A stretch of 64,000 nt of DNA, taken from an uncultured Collinsella sp. Its GTDB lineage: Bacteria > Actinomycetota > Coriobacteriia > Coriobacteriales > Coriobacteriaceae. Location of the stretch: NCBI GenBank assembly GCA_938005465.1, contig CALLNU010000019.1:62001-126000 (forward strand). The letters are read 5' to 3'. A program made the position numbers and the translations under genes. The first letter of the stretch is position 1. Each line of letters opens with the position of its first letter. Positions 1 through 9,316 of the stretch are shown here, piece by piece. The notes under the pieces were generated by a model that saw nothing but the letters and a program-made list of their open reading frames with translations, ran no database searches and was not told the DNA's origin.

Positions 1-1449
1 CTCGGCCGTGATGGTGAGTTTGGGCTTGGCGGCGGCCACCTGGTCGACGTCCAGGCCCTCGGCCTTGACCGTCACGGAGCGCGTGCCCTCAAAGGCGGTG
101 TAGCCCTTGGGCGCCTTGAGCTCGCGGACCTCCAGCTTGCCCGAGTCCACGCCCGAGACGGTCACGCGGCCGTCCTCGCCCGTGGTGACGGTGGGCTTGC
201 CCTCTGCATCCCACGTGCCGTCAGCCGCTAGCGTGCGGCCGCGGTCGTCGGCGATGCTCAGGACCGCCCCGGCAAGCGGCTTGTCGCCGTCGCTGCCGCG
301 CTTGGTGAGCGCGAGATCCCAGGTGTAGGCGCACGCGTTATCGCTCGGCGTGCGGGTAAAGCCAGCGTCGCCGGACTGGTCGGCAAAGGGAGAGCGCGGG
401 TAGCGCAGGTAGACCTCGTTGGGGTTGCCCTTCGCGATGCCGTGGTTGCACGCGCTGTTGAGCGGCGCGTTGTACACGGCGACCACGCGGGCGCCCGCGG
501 TAAAGGCGCCTGCCCCGCCGAGCACGGCGATGAGGTCGCCGGTGCGCACGGTGAAGGTCCTGCCGTCGGCCGCTACCTTGGTGGCGCACTGGGCCGTGAT
601 GTCGGTCCAGCCCTTCGCGGGCTCGGTGCCGGCGCGACCGTCCTTACCGGCCGAGACGGCGTCAAAGCCGCCGTCCGCGCCCGCCGCCACGTACACGCGC
701 ATGCTCGCGGCCACCTTGGAGGGGTCGAGCCCCGCGCTCATGGTGTCGACGAACCGCACCGCGTAGGTGTCGTAGGCGGTAAGACCCGCCGGGACCATGG
801 CAGAGAGGCGCCAGTACAGGTCGTCGGCGACCGTGGCGTCGGCGGCCTTCTGCCATGCGGCGGCGCTGTCCTCCAGCACGTGCTTGGCGACCTTGGGGGT
901 CGCGGCCTTGGGCTTGACGGTGACGGCGCTGCCGCCCACCAGGGCCATGATCGGCGCGGTGCCGGCTTCGTTCTGGGAAATGGCGGCGTCGTCGGCGACG
1001 ATGAGCCAGTAGCCACAGGACAGCTCGGCCGTCGTGCCCGCGTTAAGGGCCACAGACACGGCGCCAGAGCTCTGGAGGGAACGAGCGAGCTGTGCGCTCA
1101 GCGCGCTCGTAAGGTGGGAATCGGTGTCGAGCCACTCGGCAGCTTCCTGCGCGGTGGTCTGGGAATTGGGCATGCCGGCGCTGTGCAGCACAGGCAGCGC
1201 GGCGTCGCGCACGGCGTCGCTTGCCCAGGCGAGGTCGGTGGCGGTCTTGGCGTCGCTGTCGCCGTCGACGACGTTGGCGCTAAAGATCTGGTAGGCGTCG
1301 TAGCTGCTCGCCACGGTGCCGCTCACCGTAATGGAACCGGTCGAGGTCGGCGCGGCCTGCGCGGAAGCGGGGAACACAACCGCGCAGGTGCCGATCAGGA
1401 GGGCAAGCAGCGCAAACAAGATCGGGAAGGAGCAAACTTTCTTATTCAC
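1..1449 (-). CDS. pilus backbone (major pilin) protein, 3' end outside window
   Basis: Translating the minus strand from a GTG at 1449 gives 483 residues with no stop before the window edge. Residues 1-33 form a signal peptide ending near ASAQAA. About residues 205-375 resemble the fimbrial isopeptide D2 domain (YAVRFVDTMSAGL), followed by a Cna-B/SpaA-like domain starting at DLALTKRGSDGDKPLAG and containing LKAPKGYTAF. This is the architecture of Gram-positive major pilins, which a class C sortase polymerises; the sorting signal would lie beyond base 1. A GGGAGG ribosome site precedes the GTG. The GTG overlaps the stop of the upstream adhesin gene by 8 bases, so the two are translationally coupled. 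Family is well supported; the gene is partial. Confidence 0.85.
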   Translation of the reverse strand, partial: MNKKVCSFPILFALLALLIGTCAVVFPASAQAAPTSTGSITVSGTVASSYDAYQIFSANVVDGDSDAKTATDLAWASDAVRDAALPVLHSAGMPNSQTTAQEAAEWLDTDSHLTSALSAQLARSLQSSGAVSVALNAGTTAELSCGYWLIVADDAAISQNEAGTAPIMALVGGSAVTVKPKAATPKVAKHVLEDSAAAWQKAADATVADDLYWRLSAMVPAGLTAYDTYAVRFVDTMSAGLDPSKVAASMRVYVAAGADGGFDAVSAGKDGRAGTEPAKGWTDITAQCATKVAADGRTFTVRTGDLIAVLGGAGAFTAGARVVAVYNAPLNSACNHGIAKGNPNEVYLRYPRSPFADQSGDAGFTRTPSDNACAYTWDLALTKRGSDGDKPLAGAVLSIADDRGRTLAADGTWDAEGKPTVTTGEDGRVTVSGVDSGKLEVRELKAPKGYTAFEGTRSVTVKAEGLDVDQVAAAKPKLTITAE

Positions 1450-4400
1450 GACGGTTACCTCCCTTCGCATTCGCCTTGCGACGAATGTGCATCCAGGCCG
1501 CAGCAGCGCAAAGCACCGCCGCACCGGCAAGGTACGTCAGAGTGACGCCCGACATACCAGAAAGGGGCAAAGAGGTGGAGTAGGTGTTGGTGAAGGTGGG
1601 GGTGGAATTGTCGGTGAGGTCGTAGGTCGTGCCGTTGGTCACTGACTTGCCGTCACGATCCTGAATCTGCTTGTAGGTAGCATTGACGTTAATCTTGCCT
1701 TGAGAGTCGTCAACCGCGTTGACCGTAATCTGATAGACCGACTCGTCGTACTTATAGTGCGCAAACGGCGTGTTCGGCTGCTGTTCGCGGACGTAATAAG
1801 TAAAGGTCTTGCTTGCACCGCGGCCAGTGGAATCAGCCGGAAGTTTGTTGAGTTGATCGAGTTTGTACGCGATCTTGTCGAAGCTCAGGGTCTGGGACTT
1901 GCCGCCGTCGGCAGTGGTGATAATCTCGCCCATGGGGTTGGTCACAACCGTCTTGGCTTCATTGAAGTCCAAGTTATCCGCAAACTCGAGCGTAAACTCC
2001 TTCATCTCGCCACCCTTAACGACCTTAGTCGCCATAGGCGTCCAGGTGCCTTTGGAGCTGTACGGGGTGTACCGGTTGGTAAATGTCGCGCCGCTGCCGC
2101 TAGCACTGCCGAGGGCATAGACCCCATCGGCGTCGGCGGCGAGCGGAACTGTGCTGTCGCCTTTTTTTGCCGTGACACTCGTAATCGTATAGTTATGGAT
2201 GAGAAGTTTCTTCATTCCGTTCGGATTATTCTTTTCCGGGACAGTCATGAGCTCGGTCGGGTTATCCTTGACCGACACCACAATCTCATACACAGCGGGG
2301 TCATAAGTGATATCGGAATCATCGCCGGCATCTTCGACCAAGTAGTATGTAATTTTGTTAGCCTCAACAGTCTTATCAATGAACTGTTCGCCAAGGTCAA
2401 AGGTGATGTTGCCGTCCGCATCATTCCTGGCGGTTCCGACCAAGGTGCAGCCGCCACGGTTGAATGTCTTGTCATTCCAAAAGGGCTCCGTCGCGTCATC
2501 CGAATCCTTACGGTAGACCGAGAAGGAGAACTGGTCTTTGGCGAGCGCCATGCTTTCCTCGGACTGCTTATTTTTCATTTTCAGCGCCTTGGTCGCCTTC
2601 AGCTTAAGGCTCGGGTAGACGTACGTATCCGCAGGCACGCCTAGGTACAAGTCGCCATTTGACATGATGCCGCCGCCATGGTTCCAGGAATAATTGCCCG
2701 TGATAAACGTCTTTGCCTCGTTTCGCGCCTCATTGATCGCCGCGAAGTCTTGAGGGTCTTGAGCATTAACACCCGAGCTCAGGCCGATGCTGTTATATAC
2801 CTGCACGCCACCGTTAGCGGGGATAGTAATGGGACCTCTAAGCTCTTTACTTCCCGAGTACTTGGCATCACCGCCGCCAAGCATCTTGCCGGTCACTGCC
2901 GCGATTGGCTCGCGGTGACCCTCCGCCGCAAGGAAGAAATCGGCGTGACCGTTTTCGCGAAAGTCAGGACTATTGTAGGCGGTAGTATCCTGGTTCTTTT
3001 TGTGGACAAGGCCTTCGTAGCCACCAGCGGATAGGTGAGGGGTGCCTTCGTTGCCGCTATTTTTCTCAGAATTATAATCATCTTTTGCTTCACGCTGGTC
3101 TTTGGCAGACGTATTGCCAAAGATCGCTGTGCCGTAGGTGTTCGTCACCAAGGTCTTGCCCGTCGGGCAAACCGCAACGCCGCCACCGTAGCCACCGGCC
3201 TCATTGCTGCTTATATAGGAGTTATAGACAAATAGCCTGCCCGCATTAGATGCGGTATCCGAATCGCCCTGGACAAAGATACCGCCTCCGCCCCAGTCAA
3301 AGCGAGACATGCAGGAGTTATTAGTGATATAGACTGGAGTAGATTTTGACGCACCTTCTATCATCGCGTCAACCATCTGGCCCACGCGAATGCCAGCACC
3401 CTCGGAACGGTTGCTCACATTTGCGGCAATAGTTCCCCCCGTAATGTTGAGCCATGCCATTGTCTCGCGAGAACTCACCCCGTGTCGATCGACATCGGTA
3501 ATGTAAACGCCGCCGCCTGCTTCCTCAGAATAGTTGCCCGTGATCTGGCCGCCCGAAATGGTGACATGAGTACCGTTTCTAGCGGCAAGTCCAGCGCCGC
3601 CATGATCGCCATAACCATCATGGCCACAGAAATTGGCATATTTATTGTTAGTGATGTAGCCACCGGAAACAGTGACGCTGCCGCCTTCGGCCATGATGCC
3701 GCCACCAAAGCCAGCAGAATCAAGCGTGCTGTTGCCGGAGATTACGCCATTAGTTATAGTGACCGTGGAGCCTTTAGCATACACACCACCGCCACTATAA
3801 GCGCTGTTGCCGGCAATTACGCCACCGGTCAAATTAAGGGTCGAGGCACTACCTTTCTCGTTGGAAACCATAATGCCCGCGCCCGCGGGCGAGCCAGAAG
3901 CGCCACACACATAGCCGCCGCTCATGTTGACAGTAGAGCCGTTCTCGGCATAGACCAAGCTGCTAACGCTGCCACCTTGTTTTTGCGTGATCACGCCGCT
4001 CACAAGGTTAAACGTGCCGCCCTTGCCGTTGTTGTTATACAGATTGATGAGCTTTAGATTTGCGTTGCCGCCGCACGCCACGATGGCACCCTTAATATCG
4101 ACGCTATGACTGACAAGCGTCTCGATTGTCCCTGTACCACTCGGGGTCGATTTGGTCACGTAGTAGGTAAGATTAGACGGAATGCCATCAACGTAATTTA
4201 GCACGGCTTTCTTGCCATAATTATCGGGATTCAGCTTCTGCCCCTGATCAGTCAGCTGTTGGACATCGTTGACCGTCTCAGTCACCGGCGCGGAGTCCTT
4301 AATTTCGTCCTTAATTGTAAGTGTTGCGCCATTAGCAACATCAAATAACGGCTTATCGGTGTTCAAGCACTTGATCTTATGACCGTTTAAGTTCAGCGTT

Positions 4401-4935
4401 ATATTGCTGCCGCTCTTCTCAAGTTTGATTTCACCAGCATAGTCAATATCAGCTGTAAGCTCGAAGCAGGCAGTTTGGTTTTCCCCAACGCCTTGAAGCT
4501 TAGCTGACAAATCATCGGCGTTAGCAATGTTAGTAATAGCTGTGGTTGTCTCTTCGCTCTCTGCAGCCTCCTCGGCTGACGCGACAGCGTTAACATCCAT
4601 CGCATCATTATCTTCCGCCTGCGACTCGTCCTTGGACTGCTCCTCCGGCCGAGCATCGTCGTCGCTCGCAGCATCGTCGCTGTTCTGGTTTTCGGCGTCT
4701 GTGCCGGCATCCCCGTTAGTACTGTTGTCTACATCAGTAGACTCACTTGAGGAACCCCCCCCATCACAGTTTCCTCGGTAGAAACTGTCTGGGCATCGTT
4801 GGCAATGGCCTGCGAGATTGGAGGCATGACGAGCGACAGTACCAGGCTCAACACGGATGCTCCGCACAAAACGCCTGCCAGTACACGACGCGTCGCTTTT
4901 TTACTCTGCTTAGTTTTTTCTGAATTCGCTTTCAT
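1442..4935 (-). CDS. cell-wall-anchored pilus tip adhesin, frame interrupted at a G8 tract
   Basis: The ATG at 4935 has an AGGAG ribosome site and a clear signal peptide (basic start, then VLAGVLCGASVLSLVLSLV). This frame ends at 4729. The rest of the protein (1442 to about 4762) continues in another frame. The switch lies at a run of eight G (minus strand) at 4755-4762. One extra G, or two fewer, would give one protein of about 1164 residues: signal peptide, Asp/Glu-rich linker, Gly/Asn-rich parallel beta-helix-like repeats, two FctA/Spy0128-like pilin domains (the last starting near GTWTPMATKVVKGG), then LPLSG, a hydrophobic segment and an Arg/Lys tail. LPLSG is a variant LPxTG sortase signal. 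As read, the gene is OFF or frameshifted. Phase variation is inferred; a homopolymer sequencing error is the alternative. Confidence 0.8.
4755..4762 (-). repeat. G8 homopolymer (C8 on plus), probable slippage site
   Basis: Eight C on the plus strand (eight G in the coding strand), just after the signal peptide of the tip adhesin. The frame before the tract hits a stop 26 bases later; the frame after it runs open for over 1100 codons. Changing the tract to nine or six G joins them. Confidence 0.85.
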
Positions 4936-4990
4936 CGATGTCTCCTCCCCAAGAGACCGCGATCTTGCTCTTTCACTATCAAACGTATCT

Positions 4991-5009
4991 GCGCAATCTG
5001 TAATTGCGC
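4991..5009. promoter_or_regulatory. inverted repeat in pilus operon leader
   Basis: GCGCAAT-N5-ATTGCGC, a perfect 7-bp inverted repeat just downstream of the -10 box. It could be a repressor operator or a leader hairpin. Confidence 0.45.
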
Positions 5010-5012
5010 ACG

Positions 5013-5018
5013 ATTATA
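5013..5018 (-). promoter_or_regulatory. -10 element of the pilus operon promoter
   Basis: A perfect TATAAT on the minus strand, 78 bases upstream of the adhesin ATG. The -35 is weak (CAAACA at 17-base spacing). It is the best promoter candidate in the AT-rich leader. Confidence 0.5.
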
Positions 5019-5222
5019 GTACATATTGTAACGATTGTTTGAACATCTAAGCAAAAATACCGATAGTTTTGTAGCGAATTCTCAATTCTCTTGACATTTG
5101 CTCGGATTTACCTTCGTTTATTCGCTATGAAATATCTATTTCTACTGGTAATTAAGCTAGTTATCATTTTTTAATAGCATTTTATTTATTTGCACAACAT
5201 TTTGCTCAAGAGCATGCATCCT

Positions 5223-5249
5223 GTGAACGGTCGAAAATCGACCGTTCAC
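5223..5249. repeat. perfect 12-bp hairpin
   Basis: GTGAACGGTCGA, loop AAA, then the exact complement. No T tract follows on either strand, so it is not a classical terminator. Role unknown. Confidence 0.6.
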
Positions 5250-5393
5250 GGTAGGTCATTAACCGGGATGAATAGACTACCAAATTGATGGGAATATCTT
5301 TAACCCATCGGTAGTTAGAAGCGTGATGTTCAGACAACAATATTTGAATTTTCGCGCAGATTTTAGGCATCAATTCGCCCAAATCGCCTGAGG

Positions 5394-5426
5394 CCACCGC
5401 AAAGGCGCCTGTCCCCTTTGTGGCGG
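5394..5426. repeat. palindromic repeat family R2, copy a
   Basis: Consensus arms are CCACCACAAAGG and CCTTTGTGGTGG around a short core (TGCCTGTCC). This copy has imperfect arms and lies 14 bases past the stop of the HAD gene. Confidence 0.65.
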
Positions 5427-5439
5427 TTCTCCCCCTGCA

Positions 5440-6261
5440 CTACAGCAGATGCTCCTCGATAAAGATCGCGATGCCGTCTTTGTCGTTGCTCGCGGTTACA
5501 AAGTCGGCGGCGGCACGGGTGGCGTCGCTGCCGTTTGTCATGGCCACGCCCACGCCGGCGTCGGCCACCATGCAGGTGTCGTTGTCCGCATCACCAAACA
5601 CGCAGATGTCCTGGAGCTCCATGTCGTTGAGCTCCGCCACGCGCACAAGGCCGCGCGTCTTGGACACGCGCGGATCCATGAACTCGTAGAGCCGCTGCGT
5701 GGTTTGCAGAGCCGCCGCCTTGACGGTGTCGTCGGCAAACGTCGATGCTCGCTCAATCACCCGCGGCATTACCTCTGGCGCCATGGTAAACATCACCTTG
5801 GGCTGCGGCTCGCGCAAAAACTCGGCAAAATCGACCACCTGGTAGGGCACGCCGTCGACGCGCGACAGGTGCTCGACGCACGCGTTGCTCTCGGGCACGT
5901 AGAACACGCCGTCTCGGGGGCAGACGGGCGTTGCCGGAAGGTCCGCCATGTGCTTGCAGATGCGCGCGATGGTCTCGCCCGGCAGCGGATAGCTCAGCTC
6001 GTTGATGTCGTGCGCACGGTCGATGACCTCGGCACCACCGCAGCCCACCATCACGTCCACCAGGCCTTCGATGCCCCAGAGCTCGTACATGGCCTCGGTC
6101 GCGTGGGCGTCGCGCCCGGTGCACAGGCCAAAGAGCACGCCGCGCTCGCGCAGGGCGCGGATCGCCGCCACGGTGCGCGGGGACACCGTGTGCTGGCTCG
6201 TGAGCAGCGTGCCATCGATATCGCAGAACACGGCTTTGATATGGCTGAAGGTGGTGTCCAT
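5440..6261 (-). CDS. Cof-type HAD-family hydrolase
   Basis: 273 residues from the ATG at 6261. Motif I of the HAD superfamily is near the start (AVFCDIDGTLL; the first Asp is the nucleophile). The last motif is FGDADNDTCMVADAG near the C-terminus, and a Cof-type cap lies between. Members dephosphorylate sugar phosphates, nucleotides or flavin precursors; the substrate cannot be told from sequence. An in-frame extension upstream to 6444 runs through two palindromic repeats, so the start at 6261, preceded by AGAAAGG, was chosen. It stands alone on the minus strand. Confidence 0.85.
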   Translation of the reverse strand: MDTTFSHIKAVFCDIDGTLLTSQHTVSPRTVAAIRALRERGVLFGLCTGRDAHATEAMYELWGIEGLVDVMVGCGGAEVIDRAHDINELSYPLPGETIARICKHMADLPATPVCPRDGVFYVPESNACVEHLSRVDGVPYQVVDFAEFLREPQPKVMFTMAPEVMPRVIERASTFADDTVKAAALQTTQRLYEFMDPRVSKTRGLVRVAELNDMELQDICVFGDADNDTCMVADAGVGVAMTNGSDATRAAADFVTASNDKDGIAIFIEEHLL

Positions 6262-6350
6262 GGGGGCCTTTCTGGGTTGTGCGGCGGTGTGGGGTGTATT
6301 CGTGAACGGCGTACATGGTATACCAAGGCGCAGGCCGTTGGGGCCCGATC

Positions 6351-6382
6351 GCCACAAAGGTGCCTGCCCCCTTTGTGGTGGC
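6351..6382. repeat. palindromic repeat family R2, copy b
   Basis: GCCACAAAGG and CCTTTGTGGTGGC around TGCCTGCC. It lies between the HAD gene start and R1 copy a. Confidence 0.65.
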
Positions 6383-6416
6383 CGGACCCGAAGGGCGGCC
6401 TGCCCGGAGCGCAAAG

Positions 6417-6473
6417 CATCACAACATTCGACGCTTTTCGGCAAAATCGCGATTTTCGCTGAATGTTGTGATG
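6417..6473. repeat. palindromic repeat family R1, copy a (terminator-like)
   Basis: CATCACAACATTC and its exact complement enclose an inner palindrome (AAAATCGCGATTTT). It starts 3 bases after the stop of the MFS gene and could act as its terminator. It shares the outer arms, but not the core, with copies at 10506 and 11747. Confidence 0.7.
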
Positions 6474-6476
6474 GTT

Positions 6477-7757
6477 TTACTGCCTTGCGGCACGATCAAA
6501 ATGCCGGCGTCCAAACAGCAGCAACGCCGCGGGAACTGCCGTCACGACCATGCCCGCTCCGATGAGCGTCTGCTGCACGCCAAACGTTGCTGCCAGCCAC
6601 GGGGCAATCGCCAGCGGGGCCACGCCGGCGAACATGTTGCCAAAGCCCATGACCGAGTTGATGCGACCGAGCTGCTCGAGCGGAGCCGTCGTTTGCACGA
6701 TAGTGTTGTGGAGCGGGTTGACGACGCCCCAGGCCACGCCCAGGGCAATCTGGCCGACAAGGGCTACGCCCACGTACGGCGTTCCCACGTAGAGCAGGCT
6801 TCCCAGGCCCACGGACATAAGCGCCACAAGCAGCGTTTTAAGGCTGACGAAGCGCGGCGGCAAGCGGAGCGCGACCACGGCGCCCAGCACCGCGCCCACA
6901 CCGCTGGCCGACGAGAGCCAGCCCATCCACTCAACACCGACGTGCAGAACATCGCGGTAGAAGAACGACTCCAGCGGGTCAAAGGCGCCATAGCCGAAGT
7001 TCGAAAGAAAGATGATGCAGAACAGTAGGGCGAGAACGCTGTTGGTAAAGACTGTCTTGATGCTGGTCGCGAAGGTTGCGCGGGTGGATTTGCTGGAGTC
7101 GGAGCTTTGTCCCGCACGCTCCCCTTCCTCCGCTGAATCGGCATCCGCATGCCCGGAGACATGGCTGGTCTGCGGCCTAAAGCTCCAACCGGCAATGAGC
7201 GCCAACGCGGTAAAGAGCATCATAAGCACGAACACCGCGCGCGACGACGCAGCCGCCGCGATAAAGCCGCCCAGTGTGGGGCCAACGATGATACTCACGT
7301 TTGAAAACATGGCGATGGCGGAGTTGATGTCTTTGAGCTCGACAGGATCGTTGGTGAGGTAGGCTGGATAGGATGTGGCGATGGGCTGGGCGAACCCCAT
7401 CACAAAGCCCAGGAGCGCCGCACCGAGCAGGACGATGCCGGTCGCGCTGCCAAAAACGAGGATCGCCGCGCCGGTTGCCAGCGTACCCACGATGCTCAGC
7501 AAGAAATGGTGGCGCGGGCCCCAGGCGTCGAGCGCAGCGCCGCCCGCAAAGGATCCCAGGATCACGAATACGTTCATAAACAGAACGGCCAGCGATGTCG
7601 CCACGACCGAGGCATCGTCTGCATAGGTGAGCGTTCCGATGACACCGATAAAGTAGCTGGTCTGAAAACCGGTGTAGATGAGAAAGCGCATCGCCACCAG
7701 GCGCTTGGCCTGCACGGACAGCGATGGTTGAGGTTTTGAGAAAAGAGAGGCGAGCAT
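6477..7757 (-). CDS. MFS transporter
   Basis: 426 residues from the ATG at 7757, preceded by AAGGAG. About twelve hydrophobic segments in two groups of six, split by a charged cytoplasmic loop around residues 205-240 (HADADSAEEGERAGQ). The loop between segments 2 and 3 has GGAALDAWGPRHH, an MFS signature. It belongs to the drug/metabolite-exporter type of MFS proteins with unknown substrate. No cognate regulator adjoins it. Confidence 0.85.
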   Translation of the reverse strand: MLASLFSKPQPSLSVQAKRLVAMRFLIYTGFQTSYFIGVIGTLTYADDASVVATSLAVLFMNVFVILGSFAGGAALDAWGPRHHFLLSIVGTLATGAAILVFGSATGIVLLGAALLGFVMGFAQPIATSYPAYLTNDPVELKDINSAIAMFSNVSIIVGPTLGGFIAAAASSRAVFVLMMLFTALALIAGWSFRPQTSHVSGHADADSAEEGERAGQSSDSSKSTRATFATSIKTVFTNSVLALLFCIIFLSNFGYGAFDPLESFFYRDVLHVGVEWMGWLSSASGVGAVLGAVVALRLPPRFVSLKTLLVALMSVGLGSLLYVGTPYVGVALVGQIALGVAWGVVNPLHNTIVQTTAPLEQLGRINSVMGFGNMFAGVAPLAIAPWLAATFGVQQTLIGAGMVVTAVPAALLLFGRRHFDRAARQ

Positions 7758-7930
7758 GGAGACTCCTTGTTTCATACGAATGCGGACGGCGGGCATTCGC
7801 CACCGCCTGTCAAATCAATCTATCCGCATGAAACATTAAGGACGCATCAAGCCCCTTCTCTCCGTTTTTCGCCCGTCGTGGACTACTTGGTAGATTATAA
7901 GGCATGTCCCACACATCTACTAAAGCAAAA

Positions 7931-7965
7931 TCCACCACAAAGGTGCCCGGCCCCTTTGTGGTGGA
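7931..7965. repeat. palindromic repeat family R2, copy c
   Basis: Perfect 13-bp arms TCCACCACAAAGG / CCTTTGTGGTGGA around a 9-base core. Downstream of the moaC-mobB terminator. Confidence 0.7.
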
Positions 7966-7983
7966 AATGACGTTTGCCCAGAT

Positions 7984-8024
7984 AAAACCTGCCAAAATAA
8001 ACCTGTCTCTTTTTGGCAGGTTTT
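7984..8024 (-). terminator. terminator of the moa operon
   Basis: Perfect 14-bp stem (AAAACCTGCCAAAA and complement) that begins inside the stop codon of moaC-mobB. On the minus strand the stem ends in TTTT. Confidence 0.75.
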
Positions 8025-9312
8025 AGGCCAGATAATCTTGAATCAGGTCGCAGATGGCTCGGGCGTCGTTGATGTTGATGGCTCGGGTCGCAAAGCCGGC
8101 GTCGAAGGCCTGACGCGCCAGGGCCTCGTTGCAGGCAAGGGCCAGCGTGTGACCGTCGACCAGGTCGAGCGAGCTCTTGCCGCGCAGACGGTCGACACCG
8201 GAGCGCGCGACCACGATGTTGTCGAAGCCCTCAGTCTTGTAGCCCTCGATGATCACCACGTCGACATCGTTGTAGCGCGACAGCAGCTCGCGCGCGGGCA
8301 TCTCGTCCTCCTCGCGCGTGTCGGCGTACTCCGCCCAGCGCGTGGCGCAGATGAGGCCCACGTGTTTGGATCCGGCCTGGTGATGGCGCCAGGTGTCCTT
8401 AGCGGGCACATCGATATCAAAGCCGTGATGTCCATGATGCTTGAGCGAACCCACGCGCAGGCCGCGGCGGGTGAGCTCGGCGATAACCTTCTCGACGAGC
8501 GTGGTCTTGCCCGAGTTCTGGTAGCCGATAAACGCAATCGCAGGGACGGTTGGAGCGGGCGCGACGGCGACGGGTGTGCTCGCGGGCGCGTTACCGTCTG
8601 CGGTGGCGGCCTCAACGGCAGCGGTCTGGCGCCCTGCGCGGTCCCACACGCCCGAGCGGCCGCCCTCCTTGTGCAGCAGGCGCACGTCGACAATCTCCAT
8701 ACCGCGATCGACGGCCTTGCACATGTCGTAGACGGTCAGACACGCGGCACTCGCGCCGGTCAGGGCCTCCATCTCGATACCCGTCTTGCCCGTCACGCCG
8801 GCCGTAACCAGTACGTGAAAGCCAACCTGCCCGTCCGCGCGCGCCGACGCCCAGCCCTCGGGCACGTCCTCGGCCGGCGTCCCCGCCGCAGCGATGGGCG
8901 CAATGTCGCACTTGCTCTTGGTAATGAGCAGCGGATGGCACATGGGGATGATGTCGCTCGTGCGCTTGATGGCCATGATGCCCGCCACGCGCGCGCAGGC
9001 GAGCACGTCGCCCTTTTTGGCGCGGTCCTGCAGCACCATGGCCTGCGTCTCGGGATGCATGAGGATGGTGCCCTCGGCGATGGCAATGCGATGGGTCTCG
9101 GCCTTGTCGGACACGTCGACCATGCGCACCTCGCCCTTGGCGTCCACGTGCGTCAGCTCGTCGCGACGGGCGTCGCGGGCGGGCTCGGTGGCAGCGCTGG
9201 CAGTCGACTGCGCGCCTGCAACGGCATCGCTGGCCGCAGCCGTGACTTTGTGGGCAGACATCGCGGCCCTGCGAGCGGCCTTGGTGGCATCGGCGTACCT
9301 GCTCTTGGCCAT
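8023..9312 (-). CDS. MoaC-MobB fusion, molybdenum cofactor biosynthesis
   Basis: 429 residues in three parts. Residues 1-50 are an Ala-rich extension. Residues about 51-222 are MoaC, cyclic pyranopterin monophosphate synthase, with MCHPLLITK at 124, GKTGIEMEALTGAS at 175 and KEGGRSG at 215. After an Ala/Pro linker, residues 258-429 are MobB, a P-loop GTP-binding partner of molybdenum cofactor guanylation, with Walker A GYQNSGKTT at 263. The ATG at 9312 follows GGAGG and is 4 bases after the moaA stop, so the two genes form an operon joining steps 1 and 2 with a late step. MoaC and MobB are usually separate proteins. Confidence 0.9.
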   Translation of the reverse strand: MAKSRYADATKAARRAAMSAHKVTAAASDAVAGAQSTASAATEPARDARRDELTHVDAKGEVRMVDVSDKAETHRIAIAEGTILMHPETQAMVLQDRAKKGDVLACARVAGIMAIKRTSDIIPMCHPLLITKSKCDIAPIAAAGTPAEDVPEGWASARADGQVGFHVLVTAGVTGKTGIEMEALTGASAACLTVYDMCKAVDRGMEIVDVRLLHKEGGRSGVWDRAGRQTAAVEAATADGNAPASTPVAVAPAPTVPAIAFIGYQNSGKTTLVEKVIAELTRRGLRVGSLKHHGHHGFDIDVPAKDTWRHHQAGSKHVGLICATRWAEYADTREEDEMPARELLSRYNDVDVVIIEGYKTEGFDNIVVARSGVDRLRGKSSLDLVDGHTLALACNEALARQAFDAGFATRAININDARAICDLIQDYLA

Positions 9313-9316
9313 ATGA

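Larger units (their letters stand above)
4936..5439. other. AT-rich intergenic region upstream of the pilus operon
   Basis: About 500 bases, much more AT-rich than the flanks. It contains the pilus promoter and leader repeat, a strong hairpin at 5223-5249 and a palindromic repeat at 5394-5426. A 63-codon minus-strand frame at 5206-5397 has no convincing ribosome site or recognisable product. Confidence 0.6.

Noticed and set aside
442..1545. Long plus-strand open frame (367 codons)
   Set aside because: It lies antisense to the pilin and has low-complexity Gly/Arg/His composition, as expected for a shadow of a GC-rich gene. The minus frame has a signal peptide and pilin domains.
5206..5397. 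63-codon minus-strand frame
   Set aside because: No clear ribosome site or family; it runs into the 12-bp hairpin at its end. Kept only in the description of the intergenic region.
7810..7995. 61-codon minus-strand frame
   Set aside because: Composed largely of the R2 repeat and the moa terminator.
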